Below, one piece after another: positions 1 to 4,952 of a stretch of 7,592 nucleotides of DNA; within the stretch, counting starts at the first letter, position 1; each line of letters starts with the position of its first letter. The notes beneath the pieces were generated by a model. That model was given only the letters and a program-made list of their open reading frames with translations. It was not told the DNA's origin and did no database searches. A program made the translations under genes and the position numbers. Origin of the DNA: Providencia huaxiensis (GTDB lineage: Bacteria; Pseudomonadota; Gammaproteobacteria; Enterobacterales; Enterobacteriaceae); NCBI RefSeq assembly GCF_002843235.3, contig NZ_CP031119.1, positions 1 through 7,592 on the forward strand, written 5' to 3'.

Positions 1-840
1 ATGGCTACCCATAAGCCTATCAATATTCTGGAGGCGTTCGCAGCAGCGCCGCCACCGCTGGACTACGTTTTGCCCAACATGGTGGCCGGTACGGTCGGGG
101 CGCTGGTGTCGCCCGGTGGTGCCGGTAAATCCATGCTGGCCCTGCAACTGGCCGCACAGATTGCAGGCGGGCCGGATCTGCTGGAGGTGGGCGAACTGCC
201 CACCGGCCCGGTGATCTACCTGCCCGCCGAAGACCCGCCCACCGCCATTCATCACCGCCTGCACGCCCTTGGGGCGCACCTCAGCGCCGAGGAACGGCAA
301 GCCGTGGCTGACGGCCTGCTGATCCAGCCGCTGATCGGCAGCCTGCCCAACATCATGGCCCCGGAGTGGTTCGACGGCCTCAAGCGCGCCGCCGAGGGCC
401 GCCGCCTGATGGTGCTGGACACGCTGCGCCGGTTCCACATCGAGGAAGAAAACGCCAGCGGCCCCATGGCCCAGGTCATCGGTCGCATGGAGGCCATCGC
501 CGCCGATACCGGGTGCTCTATCGTGTTCCTGCACCATGCCAGCAAGGGCGCGGCCATGATGGGCGCAGGCGACCAGCAGCAGGCCAGCCGGGGCAGCTCG
601 GTACTGGTCGATAACATCCGCTGGCAGTCCTACCTGTCGAGCATGACCAGCGCCGAGGCCGAGGAATGGGGTGTGGACGACGACCAGCGCCGGTTCTTCG
701 TCCGCTTCGGTGTGAGCAAGGCCAACTATGGCGCACCGTTCGCTGATCGGTGGTTCAGGCGGCATGACGGCGGGGTGCTCAAGCCCGCCGTGCTGGAGAG
801 GCAGCGCAAGAGCAAGGGGGTGCCCCGTGGTGAAGCCTAA
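1..840 (+). CDS. repA: RepA, IncQ1 replicative DNA helicase
   Basis: RepA of RSF1010-type plasmids is a hexameric 5'-to-3' ATPase helicase that unwinds oriV after RepC binds, replacing host DnaB. The 279 residues match the length I know for RSF1010 RepA. A Walker A loop, SPGGAGKS, lies at residues 37-44 with Lys43. PAEDP near residues 75-79 supplies the acidic residue Glu77. The hydrophobic strand ending in Asp140 (LMVLD) is Walker B. FLHHA (177-180) and Arg207 fit the sensor histidine and arginine-finger positions of the RecA-like fold. The ATG is base 1; its ribosome binding site is at the other end of the window (7580-7586), which supports circularity. The 3' end overlaps repC by 14 bp. 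It is probably transcribed with E and F from P4 and repressed by F. No damage is seen. Confidence 0.97.
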   Translation: MATHKPINILEAFAAAPPPLDYVLPNMVAGTVGALVSPGGAGKSMLALQLAAQIAGGPDLLEVGELPTGPVIYLPAEDPPTAIHHRLHALGAHLSAEERQAVADGLLIQPLIGSLPNIMAPEWFDGLKRAAEGRRLMVLDTLRRFHIEEENASGPMAQVIGRMEAIAADTGCSIVFLHHASKGAAMMGAGDQQQASRGSSVLVDNIRWQSYLSSMTSAEAEEWGVDDDQRRFFVRFGVSKANYGAPFADRWFRRHDGGVLKPAVLERQRKSKGVPRGEA

Positions 841-1678
841 GAACAAGCACAGCCTCAGCCACGTCCGGCACGACCCGGCGCACTGTCTGGCCCCCGGCCT
901 GTTCCGTGCCCTCAAGCGGGGCGAGCGCAAGCGCAGCAAGCTGGACGTGACGTATGACTACGGCGACGGCAAGCGGATCGAGTTCAGCGGCCCGGAGCCG
1001 CTGGGCGCTGATGATCTGCGCATCCTGCAAGGGCTGGTGGCCATGGCTGGGCCTAATGGCCTAGTGCTTGGCCCGGAACCCAAGACCGAAGGCGGACGGC
1101 AGCTCCGGCTGTTCCTGGAACCCAAGTGGGAGGCCGTCACCGCTGATGCCATGGTGGTCAAAGGTAGCTATCGGGCGCTGGCAAAGGAAATCGGGGCAGA
1201 GGTCGATAGTGGTGGGGCGCTCAAGCACATACAGGACTGCATCGAGCGCCTTTGGAAGGTATCCATCATCGCCCAGAATGGCCGCAAGCGGCAGGGGTTT
1301 CGGCTGCTGTCGGAGTACGCCAGCGACGAGGCGGACGGGCGCCTGTACGTGGCCCTGAACCCCTTGATCGCGCAGGCCGTCATGGGTGGCGGCCAGCATG
1401 TGCGCATCAGCATGGACGAGGTGCGGGCGCTGGACAGCGAAACCGCCCGCCTGCTGCACCAGCGGCTGTGTGGCTGGATCGACCCCGGCAAAACCGGCAA
1501 GGCTTCCATAGATACCTTGTGCGGCTATGTCTGGCCGTCAGAGGCCAGTGGTTCGACCATGCGCAAGCGCCGCCAGCGGGTGCGCGAGGCGTTGCCGGAG
1601 CTGGTCGCGCTGGGCTGGACGGTAACCGAGTTCGCGGCGGGCAAGTACGACATCACCCGGCCCAAGGCGGCAGGCTGA
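827..1678 (+). CDS. repC: RepC, IncQ1 iteron-binding initiator
   Basis: RepC recognises the 22-bp-spaced iterons of oriV (4041-4116) and opens the origin for RepA and the RepB' primase; its dosage sets IncQ copy number. The start is GTG at 827, giving 283 residues beginning MVKPKNKHS, the length I know for RSF1010 RepC. The open frame extends further upstream to an ATG at 728, but that stretch lies inside repA and encodes an unrelated peptide, so it is not used. Start and stop overlap the end of repA (827-840), suggesting translational coupling. The C-terminal half is basic (SGSTMRKRRQRVREA), consistent with the winged-helix DNA-binding character of this initiator family. The gene appears intact and stops immediately before a run of nine C residues (1679-1687). 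Confidence 0.96.
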   Translation: MVKPKNKHSLSHVRHDPAHCLAPGLFRALKRGERKRSKLDVTYDYGDGKRIEFSGPEPLGADDLRILQGLVAMAGPNGLVLGPEPKTEGGRQLRLFLEPKWEAVTADAMVVKGSYRALAKEIGAEVDSGGALKHIQDCIERLWKVSIIAQNGRKRQGFRLLSEYASDEADGRLYVALNPLIAQAVMGGGQHVRISMDEVRALDSETARLLHQRLCGWIDPGKTGKASIDTLCGYVWPSEASGSTMRKRRQRVREALPELVALGWTVTEFAAGKYDITRPKAAG

Positions 1679-1693
1679 CCCCCCCCCACTCTA

Positions 1694-1724
1694 TTGTAAA
1701 CAAGACATTTTTATCTTTTATATT
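1694..1724 (+). promoter_or_regulatory. Candidate promoter upstream of sul2
   Basis: TTGTAA (1694-1699) is followed after 17 bp by TTTATA (1717-1722), with TATATT overlapping it at 1719-1724, all within an AT-rich stretch. It points toward the sul2 remnant but lies about 260 bp from the sul2 ATG. This is a sequence match only; other promoters nearer sul2 are possible. Confidence 0.35.
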
Positions 1725-1935
1725 CAATGGCTTATTTTCCTGCTAATTGGTAATACCATGAAAAATACCATGCTCAGAAAAGGCTTAACAATATTTTGAA
1801 AAATTGCCTACTGAGCGCTGCCGCACAGCTCCATAGGCCGCTTTCCTGGCTTTGCTTCCAGATGTATGCTCTTCTGCTCCTGCAGCTAATGGATCACCGC
1901 AAACAGGTTACTCGCCTGGGGATTCCCTTTCGACC

Positions 1936-1977
1936 CGAGCATCCGTATGAGACTCATGCTCGATTATTATTATTATA
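1936..1977 (+). repeat. Overlapping inverted repeats and ATT repeat before sul2
   Basis: CGAGCAT (1936-1942) pairs with ATGCTCG (1956-1962), a 7-bp stem with a 13-nt loop. Inside it, ATGAG (1947-1951) pairs with CTCAT (1953-1957); the two stems share bases 1956-1957 and cannot both form fully. A microrepeat of ATT units (1963-1977) follows and runs up to the weak ribosome binding region of sul2. The arrangement could affect sul2 translation, but downstream sul2 is dead, so any effect now is moot. Confidence 0.45.
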
Positions 1978-1986
1978 GAAGCCCCC

Positions 1987-2328
1987 ATGAATAAATCGCT
2001 CATCATTTTCGGCATCGTCAACATAACCTCGGACAGTTTCTCCGATGGAGGCCGGTATCTGGCGCCAGACGCAGCCATTGCGCAGGCGCGTAAGCTGATG
2101 GCCGAGGGGGCAGATGTGATCGACCTCGGTCCGGCATCCAGCAATCCCGACGCCGCGCCTGTTTCGTCCGACACAGAAATCGCGCGTATCGCGCCGGTGC
2201 TGGACGCGCTCAAGGCAGATGGCATTCCCGTCTCGCTCGACAGTTATCAACCCGCGACGCAAGCCTATGCCAGCGCTTTTCCCATATTGCTCTTTTTTGT
2301 CAATGTTCTGAAATCTATTAATAAATAA
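1987..2328 (+). pseudogene. sul2: Truncated sul2 (first 95 codons) with foreign tail
   Basis: Intact sul2 encodes a 271-residue sulfonamide-insensitive dihydropteroate synthase of the folate pathway. Here residues 1-95 match sul2, including the N-terminal NITSDSFSDGG motif and the IDLGPASSNPDAAPVS segment. After codon 95 (base 2271) the frame leaves the sul2 sequence and continues for 18 unrelated residues (SAFPILLFF...), ending at 2328. Everything downstream of strand 3 of the barrel is missing, including the SRKS-type substrate-binding region, so no sulfonamide resistance is expected. The break marks the left junction of the acquired segment. The retained 5' end with its upstream region shows that the parent carried the usual RSF1010 sul2-strA-strB block. 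A stable 113-residue fusion peptide is possible but unlikely to be functional. Confidence 0.93.
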
Positions 2329-2532
2329 CGAAAAAATAATAAGATAGTAAGATAAATCTCGTTCATACCTACTTTTACGGCGTTGACAACTATCACTCGG
2401 TCGAGTTTTTTCACTGATCCCCGCTGGGATCCCCTAATTGGTTGCCTTAGCGCTCATCCGAGCAAAGTTGAGTTAGGCTAGTTAACTAAATAATATAAAT
2501 GGCCTTGTCCGACTCAGGCGAGACGGAACAAC

Positions 2533-2567
2533 TTCGGTGGCCTCGATAAGCGCTGGCCCACTCCGAA
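2533..2567 (+). repeat. Imperfect hairpin in the bla leader region
   Basis: TTCGG (2533-2537) pairs with CCGAA (2563-2567). Inside it GGCC (2539-2542) pairs with GGCC (2555-2558) around a 12-nt loop, with a small asymmetric internal loop between the stems. The two-part stem is the most structured element upstream of bla. It could be part of an RNA leader, a protein-binding dyad, or chance; no conserved motif identifies it. Confidence 0.4.
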
Positions 2568-2666
2568 CCGTGAGAGTTTTTAAACAAACTGGTAAAGCAG
2601 ACGCAATTCTCTTTCACTCGAAGCTGCTTTAAACCGCAGGTCGCGACCCATAACAGACGCTAATTC

Positions 2667-2695
2667 TTTAATCGATATTCGTTTTGATGTATCAT
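2667..2695 (+). promoter_or_regulatory. Candidate bla promoter
   Basis: TTTAAT (2667-2672) is followed after 17 bp by TATCAT (2690-2695), about 46 bp before the bla ATG. The -10 element overlaps a small dyad, GATG-TAT-CATC (2686-2696). The -35 match is poor (three of six), so expression from this site would be modest. Another AT-rich element, TTATAT (2718-2723), lies too close to the start codon to be favoured. No adjacent AmpR-like regulator exists, so expression is probably constitutive. Confidence 0.3.
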
Positions 2696-2741
2696 CGCGA
2701 GCAGGAAACACCTTTCTTTATATCTAGGAAAAAACTATCGT

Positions 2742-3605
2742 ATGTACTCCAAATTTGTTGTTTTTGTATCGCTGTTAAGCAGCTTAACCCTCAGCATTCC
2801 TGCCAACTCTTCTCCAGACCTGATAGTCAACAGCATCAAAGAGGTAGAGCAAAACCTGGGTGCTAAAGTAGGAGTCTCAATCTACAGCGTTTCTGATGGT
2901 TACCTTTGGCATTACAACGGCGATTCACGTTTTCCGTTGATGAGCACCTTTAAACCTCTTGCATGTGCGAAATTGCTCCACGATGTTGAAACGGCGAAGC
3001 TGTCGATTGATCGATCTGTGAAGATTGAGGAACAAGACCTTATTACTTGGTCGCCGATAACAGAAAAGCTTGTTGGAGAGAGCTTTTCCCTCAAGCAGGC
3101 TTGCACGGCTGCACTGGTTATGAGTGACAACACAGCGGCTAATATAGTACTGGACGGTATTAGTGGCCCATCTGAATTGACCTTGTTCATGAAAGAACTC
3201 GGTGATGAAGTAACGCGACTGGATCGTATAGAGCCTCATTTAAATGAAGCGCGAAGCGGGGATGAGCGTGATACAACAACACCTAACGCGATTGTAAAAA
3301 GCCTCGGGAAACTGCTTTATGGCGAGAAACTCTCAAGTGGCTCTAAAGAACAATTAATTGAATGGATGGCTGGCAACAAGGTGTCCGATAGCTTGTTGCG
3401 TTCAGTGCTACCAGAGGGGTGGTCAATTGCTGATAGGTCGGGTGCTGGTGGTTTTGGGTCTAGGGGAATCACCGCTGCGATTTGGTCAAATGAACAGCAG
3501 CCATTAATTGTTGCGATATATCTCACCCAGACTGAAGCTTCGTTTGACGAGAGAAATAAAGCTATTGCCAAAATAGGTAGAGAAATTTTCGCTTCTTATA
3601 ACTAA
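2742..3605 (+). CDS. bla: Class A beta-lactamase, carbenicillinase (CARB/RTG-related) type
   Basis: Periplasmic serine beta-lactamase that hydrolyses penicillins through an acyl-enzyme. The 287 residues are typical of class A. Residues 1 to about 24 form a signal peptide. STFK at 68-71 holds the nucleophile (Ambler Ser70, Lys73); SDN is at 128-130; Glu164 and Asn168 in RIEPHLNEA are the omega-loop Glu166 and Asn170. RSG at 232-234 replaces the usual KTG/KSG, giving Arg at Ambler 234, the hallmark of CARB/PSE carbenicillinases. Cys75 and Cys121 match the 77-123 disulfide. Ambler 105 is Trp (ITWSP) rather than the Tyr of CARB-2. By memory it resembles RTG/CARB-5 at roughly half its residues and could be SCO-1; the allele name is unverified. 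ATG at 2742 is preceded by TAGGAAAA (2725-2732), a usable but distant ribosome binding site. Codon use and GC differ from the backbone. It looks intact. Confidence 0.93.
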   Translation: MYSKFVVFVSLLSSLTLSIPANSSPDLIVNSIKEVEQNLGAKVGVSIYSVSDGYLWHYNGDSRFPLMSTFKPLACAKLLHDVETAKLSIDRSVKIEEQDLITWSPITEKLVGESFSLKQACTAALVMSDNTAANIVLDGISGPSELTLFMKELGDEVTRLDRIEPHLNEARSGDERDTTTPNAIVKSLGKLLYGEKLSSGSKEQLIEWMAGNKVSDSLLRSVLPEGWSIADRSGAGGFGSRGITAAIWSNEQQPLIVAIYLTQTEASFDERNKAIAKIGREIFASYN

Positions 3606-3624
3606 GGCAACTTGGCGGGTACTA

Positions 3625-3660
3625 AGCACCTCAGCATCATAAGATGAGAGGTGTTCTTTC
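3625..3660 (+). terminator. Terminator-like hairpin after bla
   Basis: CACCTC (3627-3632) pairs with GAGGTG (3648-3653), and CATC (3635-3638) pairs with GATG (3643-3646) around an ATAA loop, with a short internal bulge. A GT pair and an AT pair extend the base. The following TTCTTTC is T-rich but interrupted, so this is a plausible moderate-strength intrinsic terminator 19 bp after the bla stop. It separates bla from the minus-strand transposase remnant, which ends at 3659. Confidence 0.6.
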
Positions 3661-3916
3661 AATCTTCCTTTATAGCGGCAGCTAAATCGCAGCGAACCCG
3701 TAGAAAGCCATGCTCCAGCCGCCCGCATTGGAGAAATTCTTCAAATTCCCGTTGCACATAGCCCGGCAATTCCTTTCCCTGCTCTGCCATAAGCGCAGCG
3801 AATGCCGGGTAATACTCGTCAACGATCTGATAGAGAAGGGTTTGCTCGGGTCGGTGGCTCTGGTAACGACCAGTATCCCGATCCCGGCTGGCCGTCCTGG
3901 CCGCCACATGAGGCAT
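3659..3916 (-). pseudogene. 5' remnant of an IS91-like transposase gene
   Basis: The 85-residue product starts MPHVAARTASRDRD and contains FLQCGRLEHGFLRVRC at residues 62-76. This resembles the start of the N-terminal cysteine-rich zinc-binding region of IS91-family (Y2/HUH, rolling-circle) transposases; the family continues with further Cys pairs and the catalytic domain. Here identity stops just after Cys76 (near base 3687) and the last nine residues (DLAAAIKED) come from the acquired segment. Cys64 and Cys76 remain, the rest is lost, so no transposition activity is expected. The start is supported by AAGGA on the minus strand (3925-3929), eight bases before the ATG. A LexA-like box lies just upstream. 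From memory RSF1010 carries a longer version of this remnant downstream of strB, so the bla segment shortened it further. Confidence 0.8.
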
Positions 3917-3933
3917 GTTCCGCGTCCTTGCAA

Positions 3934-3953
3934 TACTGTGTTTACATACAGTC
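3934..3953 (-). promoter_or_regulatory. LexA (SOS) box-like operator
   Basis: CTGT (3936-3939), eight bases, ACAG (3948-3951) gives an exact match to the conserved CTGT-N8-ACAG core of the enterobacterial-type LexA site. The 5' flanking TA and AT-biased spacer (six of eight A or T) also fit the consensus. It lies 17 bp upstream of the transposase remnant ATG on the minus strand, overlapping where its promoter should be. This suggests that the ancestral IS91-like transposase was SOS-controlled. The site could still sequester LexA or repress an antisense transcript toward bla. LexA binding is inferred from the motif only. Confidence 0.6.
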
Positions 3954-4040
3954 TATCGCTTAGCGGAAAGTTCTTTTACCCTCAGCCGAAATGCCTGCCG
4001 TTGCTAGACATTGCCAGCCAGTGCCCGTCACTCCCGTACT
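3954..4040. other. Spacer between transposase remnant and oriV
   Basis: No gene or strong repeat is seen. It ends in the degenerate sequence CCCGTACT that precedes the first partial iteron. A 110-codon plus-strand open frame spanning 3710-4042 crosses the remnant and this spacer and is a shadow. Confidence 0.6.
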
Positions 4041-4116
4041 AACTGTCACGAACCCCTGCAATAACTGTCACGCCCCCCTGCAATAACTGTCACGAACCCC
4101 TGCAATAACTGTCACG
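4041..4116 (+). repeat. oriV: oriV iterons (three full, one partial), RepC binding sites
   Basis: AACTGTCACG recurs at 4041, 4063, 4085 and 4107 with an exact 22-bp period. Complete 20-bp units (CCCCTGCAATAACTGTCACG) occupy 4053-4072, 4075-4094 and 4097-4116; the first copy at 4041-4050 lacks the left half. Two-base spacers alternate AA and CC (AA after copies 1 and 3, CC after copy 2). This is the 3.5-iteron array that defines the IncQ1 origin and binds RepC. The array is in phase over two helical turns per repeat. It is also the incompatibility determinant. Confidence 0.95.
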
Positions 4117-4200
4117 CCCCCAAACCTGCAAACCCAGCAGGGGCGGGGGCTGGCGGGGTGTTGGAAAAATCCATCCATGATTATCTAAGAATAATCCACT
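4117..4200. other. oriV GC-rich block and AT-rich unwinding region
   Basis: After the iterons comes a GC-rich block (CAGCAGGGGCGGGGGCTGGC, 4137-4156), then an AT-rich stretch from about 4163 to 4198 with GGAAAAATCC and GATTATCTAAGAATAATCC. In IncQ origins this GC-rich plus AT-rich pair next to the iterons is required for opening and for RepA entry. Assignment rests on position and composition. Confidence 0.8.
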
Positions 4201-4212
4201 AGGCGCGGTTAT

Positions 4213-4267
4213 CAGCGCCCTTGTGGGGCGCTGCTGCCCTTGCCCAATATGCCCGGCCAGAGGCCGG
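4213..4267. repeat. Two stem-loops between the AT-rich region and ssi sites
   Basis: CAGCGCCC (4213-4220) pairs with GGGCGCTG (4226-4233) around a 5-nt loop, and CCGGCC (4253-4258) pairs with GGCCGG (4262-4267) around AGA. Both are perfect stems. No T-run follows either, so they are more likely structural parts of the origin than terminators. Confidence 0.6.
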
Positions 4268-4320
4268 ATAGCTGGTCTATTCGCTGCGCTAGGCTACACA
4301 CCGCCCCACCGCTGCGCGGC

Positions 4321-4346
4321 AGGGGGAAAGGCGGGCAAAGCCCGCT
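4321..4346 (+). other. ssi: ssi site (plus strand), RepB' priming hairpin
   Basis: AGGGGGAAAGGC (4321-4332) runs into a hairpin, GCGGGC (4331-4336) with GCCCGC (4340-4345) around AAA. The same leader plus hairpin is found inverted at 4390-4414. IncQ plasmids have two such single-strand initiation sites, ssiA and ssiB, one per strand, where the RepB' primase starts DNA synthesis on each exposed strand. Which is A and which B is not assigned here. Confidence 0.85.
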
Positions 4347-4389
4347 AAACCCCACACCAAACCCCGCAGAAATACGCTGGAGCGCTTTT

Positions 4390-4414
4390 AGCCGCTTTAG
4401 CGGCCTTTCCCCCT
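4390..4414 (-). other. ssi: ssi site (minus strand), RepB' priming hairpin
   Basis: Read on the minus strand, AGGGGGAAAGGC precedes a hairpin, AGCGGC (4399-4404) with GCCGCT (4391-4396), with a 2-nt loop. It is the inverted partner of the site at 4321-4346, with about 43 bp between them. The 12-base leader is identical in both while the stem sequences differ, consistent with the leader being the primase recognition element. Confidence 0.85.
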
Positions 4415-4469
4415 ACCCGAAGGGTGGGGGCGCGTGTGCAGCCCCGCAGGGCCTGTCTCGGTCGATCAT

Positions 4470-4754
4470 TCAGCCCGGCTCATCCTTCTGGCGTGGCGGC
4501 AGACCGAACAAGGCGCGGTCGTGGTCGCGTTCAAGGTACGCATCCATTGCCGCCATGAGCCGATCCTCCGGCCACTCGCTGCTGTTCACCTTGGCCAAAA
4601 TCATGGCCCCCACCAGCACCTTGCGCCTTGTTTCGTTCTTGCGCTCTTGCTGCTGTTCCCTTGCCCGCACCCGCTGAATTTCGGCATTGATTCGCGCTCG
4701 TTGTTCTTCGAGCTTGGCCAGCCGATCCGCCGCCTTGTTGCTCCCCTTAACCAT
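4470..4754 (-). CDS. mobC: MobC, relaxosome accessory protein
   Basis: MobC assists MobA at oriT by promoting local strand separation near nic, so the relaxase can cut. The 94-residue length equals the RSF1010 protein as I know it. The start MVKGSNKAADRLAKLEEQRARI is followed by a charged, heptad-like helix (about residues 10-45, rich in Glu, Arg and Gln) likely to dimerise. The C-terminal half, including EWPEDRLMAAMDAYLERDHD, looks helical. It is divergent from mobA with oriT between them. The ribosome binding site is weak (GGGGTG on the minus strand, six bases before the ATG). In RSF1010 it has its own promoter (P2) within the oriT region; I see only a poor candidate for it. No damage is seen. 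Confidence 0.95.
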   Translation of the reverse strand: MVKGSNKAADRLAKLEEQRARINAEIQRVRAREQQQERKNETRRKVLVGAMILAKVNSSEWPEDRLMAAMDAYLERDHDRALFGLPPRQKDEPG

Positions 4755-4766
4755 CTTGACACCCCA

Positions 4767-4796
4767 TTGTTAATGTGCTGTCTCGTAGGCTATCAT
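4767..4796 (+). promoter_or_regulatory. Candidate mob promoter toward mobA
   Basis: TTGTTA (4767-4772) is followed after 18 bp by TATCAT (4791-4796), just ahead of oriT. RSF1010 has promoters P1 and P3 in this interval reading toward mobA and P2 toward mobC, all repressed by relaxosome proteins bound at oriT. A consensus-like TTGACA at 4756-4761 lacks a good -10 at normal spacing. I cannot say which known promoter this is. Confidence 0.45.
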
Positions 4797-4834
4797 GGAG
4801 GCACAGCGGCGGCAATCCCGACCCTACTTTGTAG

Positions 4835-4882
4835 GGGAGGGCGCACTTACCGGTTTCTCTTCGAGAAACTGGCCTAACGGCC
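4835..4882 (-). other. oriT: oriT, origin of mobilization with nic site
   Basis: On the minus strand the order is an imperfect 10-bp inverted repeat, then GTAAGTGCG/CCCTC. The repeat core is GTTTCTC (4853-4859) with GAGAAAC (4863-4869) around a 3-nt loop, extended to CCG/TGG with one G-T mismatch. By the established IncQ nic position, MobA cuts the minus strand between 4842 and 4841. GGCC (4871-4874) and GGCC (4879-4882) add a second small dyad. The inverted repeat is where MobA binds and where transfer is terminated. The sequence agrees with the RSF1010/R1162 oriT core. Confidence 0.93.
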
Positions 4883-4952
4883 ACCCTTCGGGCGGTGCGC
4901 TCTCCGAGGGCCATTGCATGGAGCCGAAAAGCAAAAGCAACAGCGAGGCAGC

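Larger units (their letters stand above)
1679..1986. other. Intergenic region repC-sul2, no gene
   Basis: This 308-bp gap starts with nine consecutive C residues (1679-1687) and turns abruptly AT-rich. It holds a direct repeat of AATACCATG (1752-1760 and 1764-1772), a candidate promoter near 1694-1724, and inverted repeats with an ATT microrepeat next to sul2. A 60-codon open frame (1796-1978) lacks a ribosome binding site and any recognisable protein character, so I do not call it. From memory this gap matches the RSF1010 layout between repC and sul2. Confidence 0.7.
2329..2741. other. Leader region upstream of bla, no gene recognised
   Basis: This 413-bp stretch has no credible coding frame. 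It contains several inverted repeats: GATCCC/GGGATC (2416-2421 and 2426-2431, 4-nt loop), a larger imperfect hairpin at 2533-2567, and TAAAGCAG/CTGCTTTA (2593-2600 and 2624-2631). None is followed by a T-run, so they do not look like intrinsic terminators. A TTGACA (2383-2388) occurs but has only a T-tract where its -10 would be. An open frame beginning TTG at 2684 overlaps bla out of frame and is a shadow. The stretch is probably native 5' flank carried with bla from its donor. Confidence 0.6.
2272..3686. other. Acquired lower-GC segment carrying bla, replacing sul2-strA-strB
   Basis: The left edge is where sul2 identity stops (after 2271). The right edge is where the IS91-like transposase remnant of the RSF1010 backbone resumes (about 3687). 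The segment is about 1415 bp. Its base composition differs sharply: bases 3001-3060 are 25/60 G+C, whereas 5101-5160 in mobA are 40/60. I see no transposase gene, no matching terminal inverted repeats, no target duplication and no integron attC site at the edges. From memory RSF1010 is 8684 bp; 7592 minus about 1415 leaves about 6177 bp of backbone, implying about 2.5 kb was removed. That is about the size of the rest of sul2 plus strA, strB and their 3' flank. Boundaries are accurate to a few bases at the left and perhaps ten at the right. Confidence 0.75.

Noticed and set aside
1796..1978. 60-codon plus-strand open frame between repC and sul2
   Set aside because: There is no ribosome binding site, its residues are a Leu-rich mix without recognisable motifs, and it runs through the inverted repeats ahead of sul2.
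2383..2411. Promoter using TTGACA at 2383
   Set aside because: The -35 is perfect but a plain T-tract occupies the -10 position at 17 bp, and it lies about 350 bp from bla.
2444..2478. GCCTTAG ... GTTAGGC, resembling the ends of an integron attC site
   Set aside because: It is only 35 bp long, the left element does not match RYYYAAC, the internal L sites are absent, and it lies upstream of bla instead of downstream. No attC-like structure follows the bla stop, so bla is not an ordinary gene cassette here.
2684..2866. 60-codon open frame starting TTG and overlapping bla
   Set aside because: It covers the bla signal peptide in a different frame, uses a TTG that is part of the candidate promoter region, and has no ribosome binding site.
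2272..3686. Insertion sequence or transposon carrying bla
   Set aside because: The left end (AGCGCTTTTCCC) and the reverse complement of the right end (TTTAGCTGCCGC) do not form a terminal inverted repeat. No transposase is encoded, and the flanking backbone bases show no target duplication.
4041..4116. CRISPR array
   Set aside because: The repeats are nearly contiguous with 2-bp spacers and match IncQ iterons. There are no unique spacers and no cas genes.
4213..4267. Intrinsic terminators at the paired hairpins in oriV
   Set aside because: Both stems are perfect but lack a T-run and lie within the origin, so a structural role is more likely.
4240..4877. Two long plus-strand open frames (4240-4677 and 4434-4877)
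   Set aside because: They run through the ssi sites, antisense to mobC and into oriT. Their Arg/Pro/Ser-rich products are typical of high-GC shadow frames.
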